Made by a program: the position numbers and the translations under genes. Source: Pontederia crassipes (lineage: Eukaryota > Streptophyta > Magnoliopsida > Commelinales > Pontederiaceae). From it: a stretch of 64,000 bases of DNA. The stretch lies in NCBI GenBank assembly GCA_030549335.1, contig CM060194.1:32570171-32634170 (forward strand). The letters are read 5' to 3'. Of this stretch, positions 37,026 to 46,000 are shown piece by piece. The notes under the pieces were generated by a model. That model searched no databases. It saw only the letters and a program-made list of their open reading frames with translations, and was not told the origin of the DNA. The stretch's first letter is position 1. The number at the start of each line of letters is the position of its first letter.

Positions 37026-40000
37026 GTCAATGTAGTTTTAACATGGGAAAAAGATATTTTAGAAAATAAAAAAGAGAGAAATATAAATTTAAAACAAATA
37101 CAAATTGTCTAGAGAGAGAATTTAGACAATCTCATCCACCTAAACTACACTCCACCAGTCCAAAATCTCAACCCAAACAAGTCCTAGAAGAAGAAGAACA
37201 TCCTCTTCTGCTATGTGCATCCTCTTCTCTGCGAGTTCGAAGTGGGCACAAGGTCTCATGCATCCTCTTTCTCTTTTGCTCAAGTAGAAGAACGCTCACG
37301 TAGGAGTGTTAAGAATATAAAATTAATGATGTTCTTCCTAACGGCTTAAGCTTTTTGAAAAATTGGTCAGCACATCAAATTTAACATCTCCATATTTTCT
37401 GTTTGTTGTGGCGCTCTGTAGGTCCTTGGCTACTGGGAATGAGTTCCTCTTGGCCGAATCAGGGGTGTTGTTCCATGATCTCATATTTGACGTGATCACC
37501 TAGCCTCTGTGTTAACTCCAATTTACCGGTTTGAAAACACTAGTTTCAAGAAAGTCAGATATATAAAGAATGCAACAGATGCAAGAATGCTAGAGATTTA
37601 CCAAATTATAGCACCAGCAGCAGCAACTTTTCCGAGCAAAGAAAGGCACTCCACCAATGTATGCAAATATTTTACACCGAGGGGAGCATCACTTTTTTTT
37701 ATGTATTCCTGCCAGAAGAAACTAAGCAGCTAAGAGCAACCAACAAAAGATAATAAATTTTTATTCTTCTTTTGACTAGTTTGACTGGAACCTCAAAACT
37801 TACAAGAAATTCATCAGGAGTTGCATGTGAAAGCCATGGTGGTATTTGACGAGAGGCACTTCTAGCATCCCTCTTATGTCCATCAGTGTGAATCCTTGAT
37901 GCTTGAAGAATGCCATCAGAGGGACCACCATCACCTATCTCTGTGCTGCTCTCATCATTGAGCCCATCAATTGAACTGAAAGAGATTATCAGAAACAGAG
38001 TAAATGACAAGTGTTAACTGAGGTCCTCATTATTGAGCTACGCATGCTGTTTGCAAGAGTAAGAAGTTCAGTTAAAAAAAGTACTTATTGAGACTACAAC
38101 CGATGAATTGTCATCTCACATAGTGACCCCATGACATAAATCCTATTATATTCTGAGGGGTATGTGCTTTCCTATGTGATTTTTTTTTTTTGAGAGAGAG
38201 AGAGAGAGATTCCTATGATAGTCTTTCCTATTCGAATATTATGTGATGCAATGAAAATCAAGGTAGATTTTCCAAAACTCCTCATCATTGATCAAACCTT
38301 TTTCAATGTTTAAGTCATTGGTCTCAAAGATAAAACAATATCTTTATTATCTATAAAAGATTATTTATAAGTGTACAGTGTAAGATTTACACGCAATAAT
38401 CTATTTCATCTCAGCGGAATGGCGTCGTATGATCCATGTAACCGACCCCACCTAGTGGGATAAGGCTTTGTTGTTGTTGTAATCTATTTCATCTCACAAC
38501 TGATTTTCACATTTTACGTGTGAAAATTGCTAGCTGCACAGAAAGAAATTAAGTCATACCTGCTGTCTATAGAACTTGGCTGATAATATCCATCTGCATA
38601 TGCTGACCCACCAAATTGATTATCACCTTTTAGCGTTCTGGTTCTCCTAGAAAGAGGCTGAGAACTGCTTATCGAATACCCGATGGCAATGACTGTTGGA
38701 ACTTCATCGTCCTTGTCAGATATGCTTAATGAGCTGCAAAATGAGGAAAAATATATAAGAATATCTAGTCACTGAAACTTTGCGCATATATAAGAAATAT
38801 ATGAAATGTGAGAAATAGCATTGAAAAACTTTAGTCTGCGTAACAGAAATTGAGCACATTTGAGAGTAATATTTCAACCGAAATATTTGACTATCACCAC
38901 TCACATTATTATCAACAAAAGACTCACATTAGGAATCAGATGTTGGAAACTGTACCATGATATCGTTAAGAAAAATCAAACTGAAATCATTGAAAAAAAG
39001 GTAACAAAATATACCAAAATAACGAACAACCTGTATTCACCCTTGTTGTAGAGGTGATCGTGCAGTTCTTCCAAAATTTTGTAAAAGAGGATACCACGTA
39101 ACTTTGTTAGTTCTGATCGAACATCTTGAAGGGCACCAATCTATAGTTTACAACCACAATAATCACTTTTACCAACTTCTGTTAAAAAATGTAAAATGTA
39201 TAGAAGGGAGCACAATATTAAACAGTTAGTCATTGACATGCACTACCAAGTTCATGTAACAATGTAAAATTATAATGTAGCATGTGCAAGAAATGGGGTT
39301 ACTTAGAAGGTGTGCTATGACTCAAGATTATTAGTATATCAATAGATGCAAGTGCATATGCAATAATGTGCAATAAGCGTTATTACCAAGATGCAGGAAA
39401 AGAAAGTAAGAGATAAAAGGTCCAACAAATGTGTTAGGTCCAAAGACGGAGCCAGAGATCGAAGCCTGATGTCTGGATTTTTTTCCAAGCACAACAATGA
39501 TTTCTCCAATAAATTTATGCATTTTTATTTTAATCTACATGGTCCAAAGCCCCCACCTAGTGGGATAAGACTTTGTTGTTGTTGTTGTTGTGGTCCCAAG
39601 CCCGGATAAAGGAGGAGGGTTGTGTTAGGCCCCGACAGCCAGCGTAAAACCCTGTCGAATCTCATGAACATGGATCAACGAATATGACGTCGTATGATCC
39701 ATGTAGCCGACCCCACCTAGTGGGATAAGACTTTGTTGTTGTTGTTATTTTAATCTACATACGCATTACTGTTGGGTGACGCATATTGTGTGAACTATTT
39801 TAAAACCACATAGACTGTTTGTTCTTACCGCATATATTATATTTGGGAGTTGATTAATTTTAAGCTAAAAAATTATTATTATTTTGGAATTTTTTATGTC
39901 TATTATATTTTCTTACGCCTATTTTCCTTTATTTATATCTTAAATATTATATTTTATGTTAAAATTTGATAATAAATGTATAGTTAAAACTTTTTTCTCT

Positions 40001-43000
40001 CTAAAAATTAATAAAAATGTTTATAAATTAATTTATATTTATTTGGATCTAGATCAAGAGATACTCAACATATAGTAATATGACGCTGCACTTTCATTGT
40101 GATCAATAAATAGATATACATATATTAATTTATAACTTTTAAAAACCATATAAATGTAGGTAAATATGTATAAAAATGTATTTAAATTTGAGAAAATTGG
40201 GTTGGGGTGATGCCTTCTTCAATATATGGTTCCATCCCTGGTCAGGTTGTTATAAGTGTTGCAACTAGTGTTAACAAGTCCTACGAATATTCACATATTA
40301 TCTAAAAAATCCTCCTAAAGAATATGTCATCTCAAAAATATTATACACACGAAAGAGGAAGATGGTGACCATTAGAAAGCACAAGACAAGTTAACAGTCA
40401 AGCTGGTCCAATATCTAAGTCCTTAGTAGTAAAGAAAAATCAAGAACTAAAGAAACCATTCTCCTAAAAAAAACAACTAGAGAAACATTTCACACATATA
40501 TATATACCTCACTTCTCAAAAAGCTATATTCCCTGTTCTCTTTTCTAAGAATAACAGACAGCACTCTAGAATGCCTTTTATAATTACAACTCAAACCTAG
40601 AATTGGAATTTGGGGTGGGCCACCCGGCCCAACCCGCCATGGGCTTGGCCCAGCCCAACGTAACCTGTTACTTTTTATTTTATTTGGTAATTAATAATTA
40701 TTATATATTAAATATTTGAGCATATGCTATAACTCTAAAAACTAAGTCTATAATTACATTTGTATGAACAATATTATATTATTTTTTAAAACAAATCTTG
40801 ATTTATTATATAACCTAATTACTCATATAATCATAATAGGATAGTATGTAATTGTACTCTTGTCTTATATGTTTATAGAATTTCGGATTATTTTCATAAA
40901 CCTCCCCTAAACTATCACAATTTTTCACAACTAATCCCAAACTATGAGCTTATTTTTTTGTATTCCTAAACTATCACGATTTTTTCACTTTAGTCCTTCT
41001 GTCTATTTCTGTTTTTCTGTTACTTTTGATTTTTTCCATTTATGAAAAGACTAAACTAACCCTCCCACCATAACACATCAAATAATAAATATAAAAAATA
41101 ACAACAACAAAGCCTTATCCCACTAGGTGGGGTCGGCTACATGGATTATACGACGTCATTCCGCTCTATTAGTAACCAAACCTTTCGGTATATTATTCGC
41201 CAATAGATCCTGCTCTATTAGTTCGCCAAGTGTCCGCCTTGGCCTCCCTCTCCCTCTTTTAATCGGACTCCAGATTATTTGATCTACTCTTCTTACTGGC
41301 GTATCTAATGGTCTTCTCTGAACATGACCAAACCATCTCAAACGATTCTCTACCATTTTCTCACTAATAGGAGCCACTCCGACTCGTTCACGTATATGGT
41401 CATTTCTAATCTTATCTAATTTAGTATGACCACACATCCATCTCAACATCCTCATTTCGGCTACCCCCACTTTACGTTCATGTTGTCCCTTCATAGCCCA
41501 ACATTCACTACCATATAACACTGCTGGTCTTATAGCAGTACGATAGAATTTTCCTTTAACTTTATTGGGTACTTTTCTATCACAAAAAACTCCAGTGGCT
41601 TTCCTCCACTTACACCAACCAGCTTGAATTCTATGATTAACATCGTCATCAATCTCACCATCTTGTCTTACAATTGATCATAAATATTTAAACTTTGTCA
41701 CTTGAGGAATTATATCCTCCCCTAGCCTAACTTTCAAATCGTCTCTAAGTTGTTTATTTGTGAAATTGCTATACATATATTCTGTTTTATTCCTACTTAA
41801 ACGAAAACCCTTTGACTCCAACGTATTTCTCCATATTTCCAATTTTGTATTAATCTCTTCTCTTGAATCCGCTAAAAGTACTATATCATCCGCAAATAGC
41901 ATGCACTTAGGTACCTCCTCTGTGATACTCTCGGTTATAACATCGATAACTAAGTTAAATAGATACGGGCTTAAAGCTGATCCTTGATGTAGGCCAATTC
42001 CTATAGGAAATTCATTTGTCTCACCTCCGGGAGTCCTAACCCTAGTCAATGCCCCATCGTACATATATTGTATTACCTTAATGTAGGCAACACTCACCCT
42101 CTTCTTTTGCAAAGCTTTCCAAAGTACATCCCTTGGTACCCGATCATACGCCTTCTCTAAGTCAATGAAAGCCATATGTAAGTCTCTTCTCCTACTTCGA
42201 TACTTCTTCATCATCCCCCTTAGTAAATAAATCGCCTCTGTAACTAGGATCTTCCTGGCATGAACCCAAATTGTCTCTCCGAAATACTAGTCTCCATTCT
42301 CAATCTATGCTCAATCACTTTTTCCCATAATTTCATTGTGTGGCTCATAAGTTTAATCCCTCTATAATTTGCACAATTCTGAATATCCCCTTTATTTTTG
42401 TAAATAGGAACTAATGTACTTAATCTCCAATCATCAGGCATCTTTTTCGACCGTAAAATCTCATTAAATAGTTTACATAACCACAACACACATTTTTCTC
42501 CTAAACATTTCCAAACTTCAATCGGTATACCATCCGGTCCAACGGCTTTACCATTCTCCATTTTCTTAAGAGCTTCGCTAACCTCCGAGACTCTAATTCT
42601 ATGATAAAATGACCTATTAAGCTCACATTCGCTAACTGTCAAGTCCTCCAAATCACAACGGAAACCTTCACATCCATCATTAAATAGCTTATAGAAATAC
42701 TCTTCCATCTGTTCTTAATATCTCCTTCAGTAACTAAAACCTTGTCAACTTCATTTTTTATGCATCTTACTTGATCCAAATCTCTCGACTCCTTCTCTTT
42801 ATTCCTTGCAATCTTGTAAATCCTTTGTTCACCAGCCTTTGTCCCTAACTCCTTATAAAACCCCTCATATGCTTTAGCACGAGCATCACTAACTGCCTTC
42901 TTAGCCTCCCTTTTCGTCAAACGATACTTTTCCCAATTGTCAGAACTATTGTCCAAGTGTATCGCCTTGAAACAATTCTTCTTATTACGCACCTTTTCTT

Positions 43001-46000
43001 AGACCTCCTCATTCCACCACCAAGTCTCCTTATCTCGTGGTCCAAAACCTTTTGATTCTCCTAAAATAGCTTTAGCAACCATTTCAACCTTTTTTGTCAC
43101 ATTCTCCCACATGATACTAGCATCTCCTTCTAACTCCCACACACTTTCCTCTAATAACTTACTTCTAAAAGTTTCTCGCTTCTCCCCCTTTAACTGCCAC
43201 CACTTGATCTTTCGATCAAAAACTGTTCGAGATTTTGGTTTTATACATTTCATTTGCATATCAAGAACTACAACAACAATAATAAAGCCTTATCCCACTA
43301 GGTGGGGTCGGCTACATGGATCATACGATGCCAATTCGTTGATCCATGTTCATAAGATTCGACAGAATTTTATGCTGGCTGTTGGGGCCTAACACAACCC
43401 TCCTCCTTTATCCGAGCTTGGGACCGGCTATAAAATATATGCGGAGTTTTGCATATCAAGAACTAACAATAAAAATTGGGAGAGGGTAATTTAGTCTTTT
43501 TCATAAATGACAATTTTTTTTGTTTACCACTTTAATCCTTCCAATGATTTTTTTATTTTTATATTTGTTATTTCATATTTTTCTAGAGAGAGGGGTAATT
43601 TAGTCTTTTCATAAATGGAAAAAAGTAAAAGTAACGAAAACATAACAGAAGTGGACGGGAGGATTAAAGTGGAAAAGTCACGATAGTTTAGGGATTCAAA
43701 AAAAATAAGTTCGTAGGTTGGGTTTAGATGTGGATAATCGTGATAGTTTAGGGGAGGTTTATGGAAATAACCCTATAATTTCTAGAGTTATATTAATATA
43801 TTTAACCTACTAAGTAGCTTCAACAAAAATAATTACAACTCAATGGTACTAATGCAGATACAGCCATTACAAAATGTGCAAAGTTGTGTCAGAATACTTA
43901 AACAATTTTAAGATGTTGTCATGTATGTTTGCGTTGGAAGTTTCACAAGAAGCATGACATTTGAATCCACTGGATTTGTGCAGAGATGTATTTCATCGAA
44001 GGTTTCAAATAAATGATAATGGACATTCAAAAACCAACCACTTGTAAACCTTCTCTCTCGAGCACAAGTGCAGATTGTACATGCAATTGTACAGCAGCAT
44101 ACAACTGCTTCTCTGTCATCAACTTTTCAATTCGTGCAGGAACCTGCATTTACCAATATCTGTAAGGGTTAATACATTTAAACTCATAGACCGTTAGCAC
44201 TAGAAATATGTTATATTTTCCTCTCAAAAAACTTAAGAAAAAAATAATGTCGATTGACATCTAGTATATCTCCTATCTGCTTCTATAAACAATTCTATAG
44301 GATATCTGTTTTCTTGGCTCACGGGTATCTGTCCTATCCGCTACCAAAAAAACAACTTAAGCAAATGTCTGCACATCCTTTGAAATGACACCTTGATGAT
44401 CTCGGGATTGGCAAATCTACTGTTTTAGTTAGTGTTGCACAACTGAATCAGACTGGCGGTCAGACCGGCGGTCAGACCATCAACTGCCCACTAAAACGAT
44501 CTTGGCTCATCCCAAAACCGAGAGTAAGGATAGACCACTTTGAACCAGTCAAACTGGCAAGAACCAATCAAAACCGGTAAAATTGGCCAAAAACTTATTT
44601 AGATGAACCGGACAAGTTAATATTTTTTTATTATTAACTTTTGATACTTTCCATGACATTTTATTGTTTTTACCAACCAAGATTAATTAATTTTGGTCCA
44701 TAGTTCTCTCACCATTTTATAATGGATGTTTTGCCCTTGCTTTCTTAGTATTACCAATGTGGGACCATTTTATTTCTACATGTTGTTCTTTCGTCCTTCC
44801 CATTTAATAGTTGAAGCTTTGTCCTTACTTTCTTGGTGTCACCAATGTCGAACTATCTATTTGTATAAGTTTTTCTTTTATCCATTGATTTGTACTCGCT
44901 TGTTTTATTAACCAATATTAAACTATTTTATGTGTACATATATGGATTTTTTTTTCTTTTTATTCTCATTTTGTAGCATTTTAAGAAAAAATACATAATG
45001 CATAAATCTCATTAAAACACAACAACAACAAAGCCTTATCCCACTAGGTGGGGTCGGCTACATGGATCATACGACGCATTCGTTGATCCATGTTCATGAG
45101 ATTCGACAGGGTTTTACGCTGGCTGTCGGGGCCTAACACAACCCTCCTCCTTTATCCGGGCTTGGGACCGGCTATAAAACATAGGCGGAATAGATACCTT
45201 TTATATTAAGGTAAATGTTGCATCACAAAAACAGAATATGGCTACAAAAAAATTACAGTTAGTTTTAGAGCCTGCAAGTCAGAAATATTGTTGTGTGACT
45301 ACCAGTGTATTATGGTAATAGATACCTTTTATATTAAGGTAAACGTTGGCCCATGTATTTATTTATTGTAAGGATCATAAGAACAAATAGAAACCATTAC
45401 TGACTGCTATGTTCCAGCAATTCAACCAAGACATTAATCTCATACCTACTATTACCAAACTTAATAGTATCTTTTTCAAAAAGCTCATAATAACGTTGTG
45501 GTTCAATGCGATTATCCTGCACAGATAAAAGCTCATGTTAATAGAAATAAAATTCACCAGAAGATTGTGAAATTGTTCTGGAAACTTTTGAAAATGATAA
45601 GGTAACAAGAAATTACAATTAAAAAAATCTTACATTAATAAAAGTTCCATTTGTACTTCCAAGATCCATAATAAATCTCATTAAAACAAATGTTGTAATT
45701 GTGACTTCATTTTTTGCACAAAAATCTTAACACTGTAAATTTATCAAATATTAATATAAATTTATTATCTATTAAATTAATATGTATTAATCTTCAAAGC
45801 TTAATTTGTTATCTCATTTTATTTGATTATGGCCATAATTTTGTTTGATCTAACATATTTCTTGAAATTACAATATTTTATTATTATCCGATTTGACCAA
45901 CTGGTCCGATTATCCGGGTTGATGTCCGGTCTAGCCCTAACAATTATGGTTTTAGTTGTAAGTCTGTCCAATGCTTGGGGAAAATATTCATTGATTAAGT

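Larger units (their letters stand above)
41099..43465 (-). mobile_element. RTE-type LINE, 5'-truncated and inactivated
   Basis: Minus-strand LINE lacking its endonuclease. Reading from the right: a connector region (KIKWWQLKGEKRETFRSKLL), then reverse transcriptase with NGKAVGPDGIPIEVWK, YRGIKLMSHTMKLWEKVIE, LHMAFIDLEKAYDRVPRDVL, GLHQGSALSPYLFNLVIDV and the active site FADDIVLLAD, then the C-terminal region GSECWAMKGQHERKVGVAEM and MLRWMCGHTKLDKIRNDHIR. These are hallmarks of plant RTE elements. Several stops and shifts split it. The 3' end, from agcggaatgacgtcgtata to (TTG)n, is nearly the same as that of the SINEs here. Confidence 0.88.
40885..43773. mobile_element. Mutator-like foldback MITE split by LINE and SINE
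   Basis: Outer arms (about 40885-41050 and 43590-43773) are inverted repeats with the words taaactatcacaatttttcac, cccaaactatgagct and complements, the same family as 1736-2070. A 9-bp target duplication with one mismatch, tagaatttc and tataatttc, lies at 40876-40884 and 43774-43782. The RTE LINE at 41099-43465 and its SINE are nested inside. In SEC8 intron 4. Confidence 0.75.

Noticed and set aside
44424..45940. Possible larger TIR element around the DDL insertion (accgg/ccggt-rich ends)
   Set aside because: Both flanks carry words such as ccggtcaaactgg or ggtccgattatccggg, but I could not define matching ends or a target duplication.
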